64,000 nucleotides of DNA, from positions 45,614 to 109,613 of the forward strand of contig NZHC01000015.1 in the NCBI GenBank assembly GCA_002689655.1. Reading direction: 5' to 3'. Every line of letters begins with the position of its first letter. Position 1 is the stretch's first letter. The stretch is from Rhodopirellula sp. Its GTDB lineage: Bacteria > Planctomycetota > Planctomycetia > Pirellulales > Pirellulaceae. Made by a program: the position numbers and the translations under genes. Of this stretch, positions 26,445 through 35,568 are shown piece by piece. The notes beneath the pieces are model-generated. The model was given only the letters and a program-made list of their open reading frames with translations. It had not been told where the DNA came from and made no database searches.

Positions 26445-27353
26445 TTACATCAAAATGCCATTCACAGGCTTCTGCTTCTCTGGCAGATTGGTTTCACCAA
26501 GCATTTCACGCACATTGATATCGATGGTTCGCGAGAGGCTTTGTGTGGGCGTGTCCGAAGGCCGATTGCTGAAGGGGTCTTGCAGGAAAATCGAGACCCG
26601 ATCGACCATCAGAAATGCAAATGCGAAGCTGATGGATGTCGATACCAGCCCAAACCATGGCAGGTCGACTAGGCCAAATGGAAGGCAAATGACAAAAAGG
26701 TAAATGAGTAAATTGATGATCCGGGTATAGGATCGGGGAAAGGTTGTATTGCGAATTCGCTCGCAACCGCCCATTGCATTGGTCAACCTGAGTAGAGTTT
26801 TTTCTAGTTCGATAAACTCGAGTGTTTCCAGATGCCCTTGTTGCCTCAGTGCTTTAAGTTCTTGGCCCTGTCGCAAAAGCAACAGATTCGGTACATGCTT
26901 TTCACGGATCTCGAAAATCTCCTCTTCAGTCAGCAGGTGGCCGAGGTCTTGTATCACTTCCTGACCTCGCAGGCTTCGGCTTAACGCGTAGCACCAAGCA
27001 ATTTGGCGATGGCACATGCGTTTTCGCGTCATTTGACGATCCGTGTCAGTCGATGTCATGAATTCCAATAGCTGGCGTGTCCAGGTTCGGGAATCATTTA
27101 CGATTGCACCCCACAGAATTCGGGCTTCCCACCATCGGCCGTAACAGGAGTTAGTTCTAAATGCCAGCAGCAAGCCGATTACCGTGCCCATGATTGCGAT
27201 CACAGGAAGTGGAAATGCACTGTTTTTCCATTCATAGCGAATGTCTAGTCCCTCTATCACACTCACATACAGAACTACTGCGATAAAATGACGCCACAGT
27301 TCACGGGCGACTGACCAAAGGGTCGCTAATGGCGTGGCTGCAGGTGTATACAT
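26445..27353 (-). CDS. Bestrophin-family anion channel-like membrane protein
   Basis: This 302-residue protein matches the bacterial bestrophin (UPF0187/YneE) plan. The N-terminal half has an amphipathic start (LWRHFIAVVLYVSVIEG), helices around 50-70, and the signature LAFRTNSCYGRWWEARILWGAI. A second hydrophobic region near 220-255 follows the charged central part. Bacterial bestrophins form pentameric ion channels. The protein is cut off short after about residue 300, as usual in the family. It is a single-gene unit on the minus strand; a terminator-like hairpin separates it from the upstream SYLF gene. Confidence 0.9.
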   Translation of the reverse strand: MYTPAATPLATLWSVARELWRHFIAVVLYVSVIEGLDIRYEWKNSAFPLPVIAIMGTVIGLLLAFRTNSCYGRWWEARILWGAIVNDSRTWTRQLLEFMTSTDTDRQMTRKRMCHRQIAWCYALSRSLRGQEVIQDLGHLLTEEEIFEIREKHVPNLLLLRQGQELKALRQQGHLETLEFIELEKTLLRLTNAMGGCERIRNTTFPRSYTRIINLLIYLFVICLPFGLVDLPWFGLVSTSISFAFAFLMVDRVSIFLQDPFSNRPSDTPTQSLSRTIDINVREMLGETNLPEKQKPVNGILM

Positions 27354-27504
27354 GGCAAATGGAATCTTATGAGGCAGTGAGACGAATCATGATTTGACAG
27401 TGACCCGCAACCACAACGTAGGTTGCGACGTGGTCGCAGATAACGTTGGGGAATCGTGAGCACATAACTGTTTCGGGAACAGTACCTCAGTCACCGATAA
27501 AGTA

Positions 27505-27537
27505 CGCAGAATCCCCTTCGCTGAGGGGCTTACTGCG
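27505..27537 (-). terminator. Hairpin after the SYLF-domain gene
   Basis: Two nested stems (CGCAG with CTGCG at 27533-27537, and CCCCT with AGGGG at 27524-27528) begin 9 nt after the SYLF stop codon on the minus strand. The T-run after it is weak, so I rate it as a possible terminator. Confidence 0.45.
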
Positions 27538-27545
27538 GGTACGAA

Positions 27546-28703
27546 TTACCGGGTGGGTGGAGGTGGAAGATTCAACGTGGATGTTGCACTGGTGATGGTT
27601 TGCTGGTAGTGACGCAATACACCATAAACCGACTGAAAAGCGGGATAAGAGGCAAGCTGTTTGTAGGCCGGATTGGTTGCGACCAATTCGAAATGCTGCA
27701 AAACCGTCGCGAGCTCAGACTCTGAAGGGTGTCCACCCGTCAAAAAAATGGACGAGGGAAGTGCGAGGTAATTCTTCCAGTTGTCATCCAGTTTCTCATA
27801 CAATTCAGGAGCCAGTTTCGTCAACTGTGTCCGCAGGACATCCGCCTCAGACCCAACCTGTTGACGGATAATCGGTGGGTTTGGGTTGCTCAACGTAATT
27901 GTGCTCGCAGGAGTCACAGGAACTGTTGGGGCTGGTTGCCCATTGCTCACATTAGGAGTGCCAAATGGGACGCTCGGATTGCTGCCCACGGGCTCCGCAG
28001 GCACGACGGATGCGGGTGCCGGTTGTGGCACTGTGCCGGCATAACGAGCAATGGTTTGTGTCAACTGTAACGCAGCGGGTGGGATGACCAAAGGAGTCCC
28101 AAGACCGGCACTGTGATAATACGAACTGGTGGCCAGCGGATCCGTGTGCACTACCGAACCATCAATGGAAACACCAGCAAATAATCCTCGGCTGCGTGAA
28201 TAAGTGTAGATTTCCGCCTTCAGTTGACCGTCAGTGGCTGCAGCCGTTTGACGTCCAATCGGGCCAGCAGATGCAGCGGCGTCAGCGCCGATTGTCAGTT
28301 TTCCCTGCAGAATACCCTGAACACTATTGAGTGTTTTGAAGACCAAAATGATGTCTGAGGACTGAACCCCTACTTGCCATCCAATGTTACCACCGGTCAG
28401 CGTGATGAAGACTGGAGCGTGCCAAATGCCGTTGGCATCGCGTATGAATAATAGGCCGCGACCGAACCTCGCTCCCACCACAAAGCCACCTTTAATTACG
28501 TTGGGAATGATCGCAACGCCGTAAGCATCCGATAGCATCGCCCGCGGAATTTTACTGCCAGGCGTGGTCATCGATTCGCTCAATACTGACGTGGCAGCTC
28601 GAACCGTGGCAGCTTCCATTTGTTGGCTGTGGGCAACTCGCGTCACGGCGGTTGAAGTCAAGAAAATGGCGATCAGAAGTGTTTTAAACGAATAACGAAA
28701 CAT
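27546..28703 (-). CDS. Exported SYLF-domain (Ysc84-like) lipid-binding protein
   Basis: I chose the ATG at 28701-28703, after an AGGA ribosome site, which puts a signal peptide (MFRYSFKTLLIAIFLTS) first; a longer frame from 28874 would have no sensible N-terminus. The roughly 385-residue product has a SYLF domain at about 30-200, with GVAIIPNVIKGGFVVGARFGRG and GGNIGWQVGVQSSDIILVFKT. SYLF domains bind phosphoinositides or other lipids in yeast Ysc84 and are common in exported bacterial proteins. A Pro/Val-rich linker (about 220-290) leads to a C-terminal helical part. No enzymatic motif is visible. Confidence 0.9.
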   Translation of the reverse strand: MFRYSFKTLLIAIFLTSTAVTRVAHSQQMEAATVRAATSVLSESMTTPGSKIPRAMLSDAYGVAIIPNVIKGGFVVGARFGRGLLFIRDANGIWHAPVFITLTGGNIGWQVGVQSSDIILVFKTLNSVQGILQGKLTIGADAAASAGPIGRQTAAATDGQLKAEIYTYSRSRGLFAGVSIDGSVVHTDPLATSSYYHSAGLGTPLVIPPAALQLTQTIARYAGTVPQPAPASVVPAEPVGSNPSVPFGTPNVSNGQPAPTVPVTPASTITLSNPNPPIIRQQVGSEADVLRTQLTKLAPELYEKLDDNWKNYLALPSSIFLTGGHPSESELATVLQHFELVATNPAYKQLASYPAFQSVYGVLRHYQQTITSATSTLNLPPPPTR

Positions 28704-28995
28704 CTTCCTGGAGTCCTTCCCGGTGCGAACAATTCTTAAACTGAGCAGAAGGCACAGTGTAGAGGGTTTGGCGGATTTCCAAAACACGAACCTTAGCTGA
28801 AGTACAAAAATGGAAATGCAAGCATTTTGTGATCTCGAAAGATCCCCGCAGCACCGCTCGTGTGACCTAAACAAGCTCAGGCACGGAATTCTTCAAGCGT
28901 CGGCAATCTACGATTTTCTTGATCAGCGTCAGGCGTTTGTTATTACCCTGTCATGCGCCGCGTTGTCCCTTGCCGAGTCTTCGACCCTGCCTTCG

Positions 28996-29667
28996 TCAGT
29001 TTTGGGCTGAATCTGGGTTGCTGCCTGACTTTGGATTGCTAGTGTTCAACGACGATTTGGATAACTGTCCAGCCATCACAATTGAGCCTCGACCCACTTG
29101 TTCGCAAGTCGCGGCGGCATGCCCAAAGTCTGCATCCAAACGGGTGACACGATCAAGTTTCATTATCACCACCTTGCCCGACCATGGATCAGGTGAGCCA
29201 GGTAAAAAGATCGTGGCCAAACCCAGTTTTTCATCCCGTTCGGTTTCAAAGGCGATGCGTTGGAACTCGCCGAGCAGCACGAGCACTGGCTTCATTTGAG
29301 GCCTTGTTTCCTTGCCCCCTATCGTGTCAGCCATTTGATCCTTGAGGATCGAGTAGCGTGGAAAGAAGAGCGCGAGCTTTTTTTCGAAAGCAGTTGATAT
29401 TTTTCTTCCAAGTGACCAGCGTGCAAACATTCCAGCGGCGAAACAGAGCAGCAGGATGATGGCGATGGACAGTCCCACAAGGATAGCGATCCCGGCCGGT
29501 GTTTGTACGGGGATGTATTTGTTGAGTGCTGATGCTACGGATACGACGAGTGGTGCAATTTGCCCAACTAATGCCCCTAACACAATCAGTGGCAACAAAA
29601 AGAGTAGTCCCCCGATCGCAGTCGTTTTCAAGAAGTTGATGAAACGTTTTGACTTTTTAACGATCAT
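28996..29667 (-). CDS. DUF502 family membrane protein
   Basis: The start is placed at the ATG 29665-29667 so that the basic leader MIVKKSKRFINFLKTT precedes the first helix; an upstream start at 29760 is possible but gives an unlikely N-terminus. The product is about 223 residues. Two helices (about 14-35 and 56-80) flank a loop, and PAGIAILVGLSIAIILLLCFAAGM then leads to a soluble C-terminal half with FPRYSILKDQMADT, typical of DUF502. Family members are widespread in bacteria and plants (COV1/LCV in Arabidopsis), where the function is tied to membrane trafficking. No clear operon partner. Confidence 0.88.
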   Translation of the reverse strand: MIVKKSKRFINFLKTTAIGGLLFLLPLIVLGALVGQIAPLVVSVASALNKYIPVQTPAGIAILVGLSIAIILLLCFAAGMFARWSLGRKISTAFEKKLALFFPRYSILKDQMADTIGGKETRPQMKPVLVLLGEFQRIAFETERDEKLGLATIFLPGSPDPWSGKVVIMKLDRVTRLDADFGHAAATCEQVGRGSIVMAGQLSKSSLNTSNPKSGSNPDSAQN

Positions 29668-29793
29668 GCAGTGTTCAGGGGGTCGGTGGATGCAGTAACG
29701 GTAAACGAGGTGATGCAACAACGCTACGATGTGCGGTCGATCCGCCGGCGACTTTACCACCTGAGTATCGGTTGTATGCTGCGGCTTTCTGGC

Positions 29794-31590
29794 TTACAGC
29801 GGAATATATTCCATGAAGCCGATCATCATTTCATCTTCACTCTGCGGCCCCCAACGTACACGTTGATCGGGATCCGGATTGGACAGATTGTTTGCCGAGT
29901 TGTCGAACACAGCGGTGCAACGAATGAATTGTCCAGGTCGAATCACTTTGGGTTTCTTGAGTACATATTTCAATTGCCAATTGAAGTCGTATGCAGGCAC
30001 ATCAAGTAGCGTTTCAATCACGTTGTTGGTTTCGGCATCGATCAGATCGTATCGAAACGATTTTCCTCTCAAATGCATGTGAGGAGTCATGCTAATTAAG
30101 GCAACATCCCGCTTGGTTGCTCTTGAATCCTGAACCAGTTGAGTTCGAGGTTCATTAGGCTCGATGACCAGTTGCCTGTGGGGAAAGCTTGCAGCATCAC
30201 CCTTGAGTTCGTGTTTGATCTGGGAGGGGTCTTTTGCAAAGCACAGGCCAACATAGCTTTGGTCCTGTTGGGCATAGCCGTTCGGCGTATAGTGCATTTC
30301 AAACAGTAGTTTGCTGCCGGCTTCCACCTTAATCGCAACCCCGTCAGGAGTTGTGAGCGGAATTGCACCGGGAGCGTAGCCAGCAAGAATGGGACCCCGT
30401 ATTCGGTGGTGATTTTCAGGTGTGGTCTCCGGTGGAATCACATGCAACAAAATGTGATGCACGACACTGCGGTTTTGTGGGCGTGCCTCCGTGGCGACGA
30501 TGTACTTGTCCTCTGTCCATTTCGGATCAATCACGAAGTGCTGGTAATCGACGATTCCACCGTCTGGTACAGCGAAGGCCTCGGGCATGACGATGACTTG
30601 ATCGGGTTCTTGGATCTGCCAACCTTCCGTGTACACGGGTGGTATTGGCAAATCACTGGAATCTCCTCTGGGCATGCCGTTTTCAATCCAAGTGAAGATG
30701 AGGTCTTTTTGTTTTGCACTCAGTCTTGAATCGTTAGCAAATTCACCATGTTTTGAATTGGCAAACCACGGCGGCATTCGACCTTCTTCGATGACTTCCA
30801 TGATGGTGTCTTCCCAGCCGATCACATCCTCGTAACAGGTCAGATTAAAAGGGGCGATTTCATCTTCGCGGTGGCAACGCATGCAGTGGTTGTTGAAGAT
30901 TGGTGCAATATGTTTCGTGAATGTAATGGAACCAGTAGGGGAGACACTCTTGACGCGGCCGATGTGGCAGCCTTCCACAGGAGTTTCTGGAACTGTAACG
31001 TCCTCTCCTGAGAGCAACTGCTTGATGGCCTCTGATAACTCCGAAATTTCGGGGCGTGCGCGTGAGCCGCCTACGTAGTATTGGTCGTCGATTCGGCCGT
31101 GGTACCGTACGGTGAAAGAAGAATCGAGTAGAAACACTTCGGGGGTTCGCTCGGCTGCAAAAATATCAGCGACCTTGTTGCCGAGATCTTTCAGCATCTG
31201 GAATGTGATCTCGTGACGGTGACTGTAGGCTAAAACTTCCGTCAAGCTATCTTGTCTGTTTGAGTTGATGCCAATGACTGCAAGGTCATCCGTACCAAAG
31301 GTTTGCTGAAGCTTTTCGAGTCGAGGACCATAGAGTTTGGCCAGTGGACATTCAGTCCCAAGAAAGGCTACAACAATCGCTTTTTTGTTAGCGAATGTAT
31401 CCAGCGAAATAGCGCGACCGTAGCAATTGTCCAGCGTGAATCGAGAAATTGTCTTTCCAATGTGGGATTCGGTACCTAATTCTTCGGTACCTAATTCATT
31501 GCCTAGTACTCTCTGAGAATGAATTGTCAGGGATGCAAACGCGAGAAGCGGTAGCAAAAGTCTTCGCGGCAGTCTGAGTGTCGGGAACAT
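29794..31590 (-). CDS. Redoxin-cytochrome-copper monooxygenase-like fusion protein
   Basis: A signal peptide (about 1-30) starts this 598-residue protein. Three modules follow. Residues about 45-195 are a thioredoxin-fold redoxin (AIVVAFLGTECPLAKLYGPRL) with a single peroxidatic-type Cys81. Residues about 225-310 hold a c-type heme motif CMRCH at 236-240 in a planctomycete-type cytochrome segment. The C-terminal half (about 330-598) resembles the type II copper, ascorbate-dependent monooxygenases (PHM/DBM): VVHHILLHV (His378/379) gives the first copper pair, PHMHLRGK supplies an HxH pair, EMHYTPNG another His, and DEMMIG the Met. Family knowledge suggests copper oxidation chemistry; the three-module order is seen in other Planctomycetes. 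A 15-bp in-frame duplication near the N-terminus repeats GTEEL. Confidence 0.88.
   Translation of the reverse strand: MFPTLRLPRRLLLPLLAFASLTIHSQRVLGNELGTEELGTESHIGKTISRFTLDNCYGRAISLDTFANKKAIVVAFLGTECPLAKLYGPRLEKLQQTFGTDDLAVIGINSNRQDSLTEVLAYSHRHEITFQMLKDLGNKVADIFAAERTPEVFLLDSSFTVRYHGRIDDQYYVGGSRARPEISELSEAIKQLLSGEDVTVPETPVEGCHIGRVKSVSPTGSITFTKHIAPIFNNHCMRCHREDEIAPFNLTCYEDVIGWEDTIMEVIEEGRMPPWFANSKHGEFANDSRLSAKQKDLIFTWIENGMPRGDSSDLPIPPVYTEGWQIQEPDQVIVMPEAFAVPDGGIVDYQHFVIDPKWTEDKYIVATEARPQNRSVVHHILLHVIPPETTPENHHRIRGPILAGYAPGAIPLTTPDGVAIKVEAGSKLLFEMHYTPNGYAQQDQSYVGLCFAKDPSQIKHELKGDAASFPHRQLVIEPNEPRTQLVQDSRATKRDVALISMTPHMHLRGKSFRYDLIDAETNNVIETLLDVPAYDFNWQLKYVLKKPKVIRPGQFIRCTAVFDNSANNLSNPDPDQRVRWGPQSEDEMMIGFMEYIPL
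31468..31497. repeat. 15-bp in-frame duplication in the redoxin-cytochrome gene
   Basis: TTCGGTACCTAATTC occurs twice in succession (31468-31482, 31483-31497). It duplicates the GTEEL-like pentapeptide just after the signal peptide. Confidence 0.85.
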
Positions 31591-31727
31591 AGGGCGAACT
31601 TTGTAGAGGTGTAGATTTCAACGCTGTTTTCATGACAGTGTCTCAAGTTTGACTCGAATTGATGGCACGTTGTTGAGAGCGACTTGTCAATCTGAGGTAT
31701 CGGGAATGTTGTATTTTGTTCGATTTG

Positions 31728-33182
31728 TCAATCTTTTGTCGACCCTGAGTGGTGAGGTAACTGAATCATCAGACAGGCTCCACCCAAAGTGCTCTTACTC
31801 ACAAGAACCTGACCTTGGTGCTGCTTCGTGATGCGTCGAACTAAAGCCAATCCTAGTCCGACTCCCCGATTGTTACCTGAGTTCAGCCTCGTGAATGGTT
31901 CAAACACAGTTTCCCATTTGTCTTGGGGAATTCCGTGGCCATCATCCTCGATCTTGATTACGACCAATTGCTCAATGGTCTGTGCCGACAACATGACGCG
32001 TGATTTCGCGTGTTGTCCAGCGTTGCTGACCAGATTCTCGATGGCTCTTGCCAAGCTGTCTGGGTGAGCCTCTGTGATCAACCGTTTTGGCGCAGCGGGC
32101 AGGATGTATTCGATGTTGGGATATAGCGGAGCATGAAATTCGACCGCGATTTCGATAAGGTTCCAGACATCGACCCGTTCCAGCTTCATTGCCGATTCAT
32201 TGGACTCGATTCTGGTGTAGGTGAGTAACTCGCCAACAAGTGAATCCAGTTTTTCGGTGGCCTCATCAATAGAATTCAGTCGTTCGCGACGTTCGTCATC
32301 GTTCGTTGCCGTCCCGATAAGGTCAGTTGCAAAACGAATTCTAGCCAGAGGAGTGCGGAGTTCATGCGAGACTGCTTGCAGCAATTCACGCTGGGACCGA
32401 ACCAGTGATTCGGTGCGGTCTGCCATTGCATTGAAGGCTATTACTAAAGGTATATTGTGTGAAAGTGATTTGGCAGGTATGCGGGCATTGAGCTCACCAT
32501 CAGCAATTAAGGTTGCTGCGCGCTCCACCGCCCGGAATTGCTTGGCGACCGGACGCAGCAGAATTGCGATCCCAAACGCGGCTAGCAGAAATATAATTCC
32601 ATAACCCAGTGTGACTTGTGCCTGACTTGGCGTAACGAACTGCGGCAGAGGACCAAACAGCAAAAAGTACTTTGATTCTGCCCTCTGAAGAGTTTGTCCC
32701 TTGGAATCTGTTTGACGCGTTGTGTCCCTCTGACTCGTTGACTCAGTCGGGGATTGTGAACCAGCAACTCTAACTGAACCCAGTTCATCAGTGATTGATT
32801 TTTCATGTTTTTGTTCCGGGACATGTTTTTGTTCCGGGAACAGAGCGACACCGAGGTAGTCCCCTAGTAGTACCACATCGCCGTTCATCAGGCGTTGCCG
32901 GCTAGACTCTTCTAACCAAGTCGCCTCATCGAAGGATTGCATGGACATCGTGTAATCGAAATTACTCGCAACGCGAAGATAGTTGCGGCTCGAAATGGCT
33001 GGATCTTCATACCACAAATCTTCTACTTGACTACGTGCCAGGCGGACACCTCCAGCGAGTGCGTTTTCCACCACGTTGACGTTTTGGATCGAAGGTAAGC
33101 CCGCGATGTAGGACTGTACGATCCACGCAATGACCAGAATTGCGACGACACCGAGATAGAATCGGAAGAACAGGCGTGTCAT
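31728..33182 (-). CDS. Sensor histidine kinase (RstB-like)
   Basis: The 484-residue kinase has an N-terminal helix (about 5-25), an extracytoplasmic part to about 190, a second helix (about 188-210), a HAMP region (about 210-262), then HisKA with the phosphorylated His273 in SHELRTPLARIRF. The HATPase_c domain has ENLVSNAGQHA (Asn383/387), DDGHGIP and GLGLALVRR. It would sense an external signal and phosphorylate its partner response regulator. Its sensor part contains an 18-bp duplication giving PEQKHVPEQKH and a Thr/Gln-rich stretch, so it may vary in length. Its start overlaps the stop of the response regulator (ATGA at 33179-33182). Confidence 0.95.
   Translation of the reverse strand: MTRLFFRFYLGVVAILVIAWIVQSYIAGLPSIQNVNVVENALAGGVRLARSQVEDLWYEDPAISSRNYLRVASNFDYTMSMQSFDEATWLEESSRQRLMNGDVVLLGDYLGVALFPEQKHVPEQKHEKSITDELGSVRVAGSQSPTESTSQRDTTRQTDSKGQTLQRAESKYFLLFGPLPQFVTPSQAQVTLGYGIIFLLAAFGIAILLRPVAKQFRAVERAATLIADGELNARIPAKSLSHNIPLVIAFNAMADRTESLVRSQRELLQAVSHELRTPLARIRFATDLIGTATNDDERRERLNSIDEATEKLDSLVGELLTYTRIESNESAMKLERVDVWNLIEIAVEFHAPLYPNIEYILPAAPKRLITEAHPDSLARAIENLVSNAGQHAKSRVMLSAQTIEQLVVIKIEDDGHGIPQDKWETVFEPFTRLNSGNNRGVGLGLALVRRITKQHQGQVLVSKSTLGGACLMIQLPHHSGSTKD
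32803..32838. repeat. 18-bp in-frame duplication in the histidine kinase
   Basis: Two adjacent 18-bp units share CATGTTTTTGTTCCGGG and lie in the sensor domain, giving a repeated PEQKH peptide. The kinase frame is intact. Confidence 0.85.
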
Positions 33183-33883
33183 GATTGGGTAGCCAGTATA
33201 TAGCCGACACTGCGAACAGATTTTATGCGTTGCGGCTGAACGGGATCGTCTCCGATTTTCTTGCGCAGACGCGAGACACGCAGATCAATCGAGCGGTCCA
33301 GCCCATCATATCGTACACCGTGCAGTTGCTGGTAAAGTTCGTCGCGTGGAATCACCTTGCCAGCGTTTTGGGCTAATAACCAAAGCAGATCAAACTCGGC
33401 TGTCGTGAGCTCAAGGGAAACTTCGTCAATGAATACAGAGCGATTGGTTGTATCGATCACAAGCCCATCGATCGCGATTCGGGTTGAAATTGAATCGGTT
33501 CCTGATTGGCTGGAGCGGCGCAGGTGAACCCGAATTCGAGCTAATAGAGCGCGGGGACGCACTGGCTTGGACATGTAGTCATCAGCCCCTACTTCCAACG
33601 CGACAACTTCATCGATCTCGTCACCTCGGGCGGTGAGCATCAGAATCGGACCCTTGTAACTCCCTCGGACAGCGCGACAAATGCTGATTCCATCCATCCC
33701 CGGAAGTCCAATATCCAACACAATTACGTCGAAGGATTCGGACTGGATGCGACTGTGTGCTGATTTGCCATCGTGTTCGACAATGACCTCAAATCCATTC
33801 CTGGTCAGAAAGTCCGAGACCATGGATGCAAGATCGCGGTCATCTTCGACCAAGAACAGACGCTGTTTTTCTACTCGGGTCAT
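33179..33883 (-). CDS. OmpR/RstA-family response regulator
   Basis: The 234-residue protein has a receiver domain (1-120) with acidic pocket EDDRD (13-17), phosphoacceptor Asp57 in VIVLDIGLPGMDG, a Thr in MLTARGD and the Lys of SKPVRPRALL. It is followed by an OmpR-type winged helix (about 135-232) ending DLRVSRLRKKIGDDPVQPQRIKSVRSVGYIL. The kinase of this pair is encoded directly after it. Its genes regulate unknown targets; the cyclopropane synthase gene and a Cys-rich ORF lie upstream in the same orientation but are separated by non-coding DNA. Confidence 0.95.
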   Translation of the reverse strand: MTRVEKQRLFLVEDDRDLASMVSDFLTRNGFEVIVEHDGKSAHSRIQSESFDVIVLDIGLPGMDGISICRAVRGSYKGPILMLTARGDEIDEVVALEVGADDYMSKPVRPRALLARIRVHLRRSSQSGTDSISTRIAIDGLVIDTTNRSVFIDEVSLELTTAEFDLLWLLAQNAGKVIPRDELYQQLHGVRYDGLDRSIDLRVSRLRKKIGDDPVQPQRIKSVRSVGYILATQS

Positions 33884-34242
33884 TGTCCGTACTTTTTCAA
33901 ATAATGGCTCGCATCACGCTTCGTGGCAGCCACATTTGCTTGCCACAGGTTCCATCCTATTAGAACCGGAATTGAGCGATATTCAGCCTTCAGTTACCAA
34001 AAAGATACAGACTGCAACGATTAGCGTGATTGCTGGACAGCAGTGCATCCCTCCTGACAGGCTGCATACTGACGGCAGTCCGGGGGCATCACATCTGAGA
34101 CACAAATTTGGCACCCACACTCGGTCCGTGTCAAAGTGCAGCTAAAACACTTGAAATATCGTGGTTCTTTTCCACGGCGTGGTGAAGTCGAATGTTGGTA
34201 GCGTCGGCAGAGCCGTTGCAATTTCATTCACCCAACTTTCAT
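33884..34242. other. Intergenic stretch around the Cys-rich ORF
   Basis: About 360 bp separate the response regulator start from the cyclopropane synthase stop. Apart from the Cys-rich ORF I see no gene. The promoter of the two-component operon should lie here. Confidence 0.4.
34021..34227 (-). CDS. Small cysteine-rich ORF, 68 residues
   Basis: The ORF lies in the gap between the response regulator and the cyclopropane synthase and is not overlapped by a known gene. Its product has nine cysteines in 68 residues, eight of them within a 38-residue stretch, in pairs and triplets: KCFSC, ECGCQIC, DC and CQEGC. This resembles a zinc-binding or disulfide-rich module. I do not recognise a family. 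The ribosome site is poor and homologues have not been checked, so it could be chance, but such clustering of Cys is unusual in random ORFs. Confidence 0.4.
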   Translation of the reverse strand: MKLQRLCRRYQHSTSPRRGKEPRYFKCFSCTLTRTECGCQICVSDVMPPDCRQYAACQEGCTAVQQSR

Positions 34243-35568
34243 TCAGGCAGCGCGGTAAAGATCTGCACGAGTGGGAGGCAAGCCCGAAAGTCCCTTGCTG
34301 GCTCGCTTGCTGGCGAGGACCTGATAGATCTTGATGGAACCAGCTGTGAATCCAACCGAGCCACCTGTCATGTAGGCCGCCCAAAGGCGATATTTTTCAG
34401 GTCCCACCAAGCGAATCGCTTCTTCCTTGTTGGCCGTCAGGTTCTTGGACCAGTACTTGAGGGTCAGAGCATAATGTTCGCGTAACGATTCGACATCATG
34501 AACTTCGAAGCCTGTGTTTTCTAGGGTGTCGGTTGTGGTGCCAACCGGAATCAGCTCGGAACCCGGAAAGATGTATTTGAGTAGGAACTTTCTTTCGGGG
34601 CGAATCTTCTTCGCTTGACGCTTGGTCGCCTTTGCGCGACGGGCAATCGCATGATTGAGGACCAAGCCACGGTCGCGTAGCAGGGAGTTGATTTTGTTAA
34701 AATATCGAGGGTAGTTCGCTGTGCCAATGTGTTCAGACATCCCAACACTTGAGATTTTGTCGTAGTTCCCTGTGTGGTCGGCATAGTCGCAGATTTCCAC
34801 ACTTACTTGATCGCTAAGCCCCATCTCGTCGATTTTCTGCTGCGTGTAATCGTGTTGTTCCTGCGATAGAGTGATCCCATGAGATTTAACGCCGTAGTTC
34901 ATAGCTGCGTGCCGGATCAAACCACCCCAACCACATCCAATGTCCAGCATCTTGTCACCAGGCTGAAGACGCAGTTTTCGGCAGATCAAATCCATCTTGT
35001 CGCGCTGCGCCTGCTCAAGTGAATTGTCCCATTCTTTGAAGTAGGCACAGGTGTAGACCATTTCATCACCGAGAAACAGTTTGTAAAAGTCATTGCTAAC
35101 GTCGTAGTGAAACTGGACATAATCCGTATTGTCACGCCTTGCTTCAACTCGTCCGACCATGTCGTCAGCGAATTGGTGATTGACGTCTGTTTCTTTGGTT
35201 CGTGCGAACAGGAACGGAACCGTCTTTTTTACCAGCATTAATTTGCTGATTTCTTTCAGGCGTCGGCGATTCTCTTTTTCCGTCTGAAAGGCATCAGCAA
35301 ACTCCATCAAGTCGCCACCTTCAAATCCGATATGTCCGGTCGCATAGAGTCGCACCAGCGTTTCCAACGTGGGGCGGCGCAGTAAACTTCCGATTACCCC
35401 CGGGCCCGAAAGTTTGAGCGTGTACTTGCCATCCGTGCTTTGCCCCATCGGAACCATGTCGCCGTTCCACAGCTGGACGGTGACGTTCATGTCGAGTCGG
35501 TCACCGACTTCGTTCAAAATGTGCTTCAGCGAGTTGATCTGTGCTGTGGCAGAGAAAGGAAGTCCCAT
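34243..35568 (-). CDS. cfa: Cyclopropane-fatty-acyl-phospholipid synthase
   Basis: The start at the ATG 35566-35568 is preceded by GGAG at about 9 bases; a longer frame from 35649 is less likely. The 441-residue protein has the CFA layout: an N-terminal domain (about 1-130, QINSLKHIL and DLMEFADAF), then a SAM-dependent methyltransferase domain with HYDVSNDFYKLFLGDEMVYTCAYF, motif I DIGCGWGGLIRHAA, EICDYADH, and SVGMSEHIG. The enzyme adds a methylene from SAM across a double bond of membrane phospholipid acyl chains. Carboxy-terminal residues are typical. Two-component genes lie downstream on the same strand, but a control link is only inferred. Confidence 0.95.
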   Translation of the reverse strand: MGLPFSATAQINSLKHILNEVGDRLDMNVTVQLWNGDMVPMGQSTDGKYTLKLSGPGVIGSLLRRPTLETLVRLYATGHIGFEGGDLMEFADAFQTEKENRRRLKEISKLMLVKKTVPFLFARTKETDVNHQFADDMVGRVEARRDNTDYVQFHYDVSNDFYKLFLGDEMVYTCAYFKEWDNSLEQAQRDKMDLICRKLRLQPGDKMLDIGCGWGGLIRHAAMNYGVKSHGITLSQEQHDYTQQKIDEMGLSDQVSVEICDYADHTGNYDKISSVGMSEHIGTANYPRYFNKINSLLRDRGLVLNHAIARRAKATKRQAKKIRPERKFLLKYIFPGSELIPVGTTTDTLENTGFEVHDVESLREHYALTLKYWSKNLTANKEEAIRLVGPEKYRLWAAYMTGGSVGFTAGSIKIYQVLASKRASKGLSGLPPTRADLYRAA

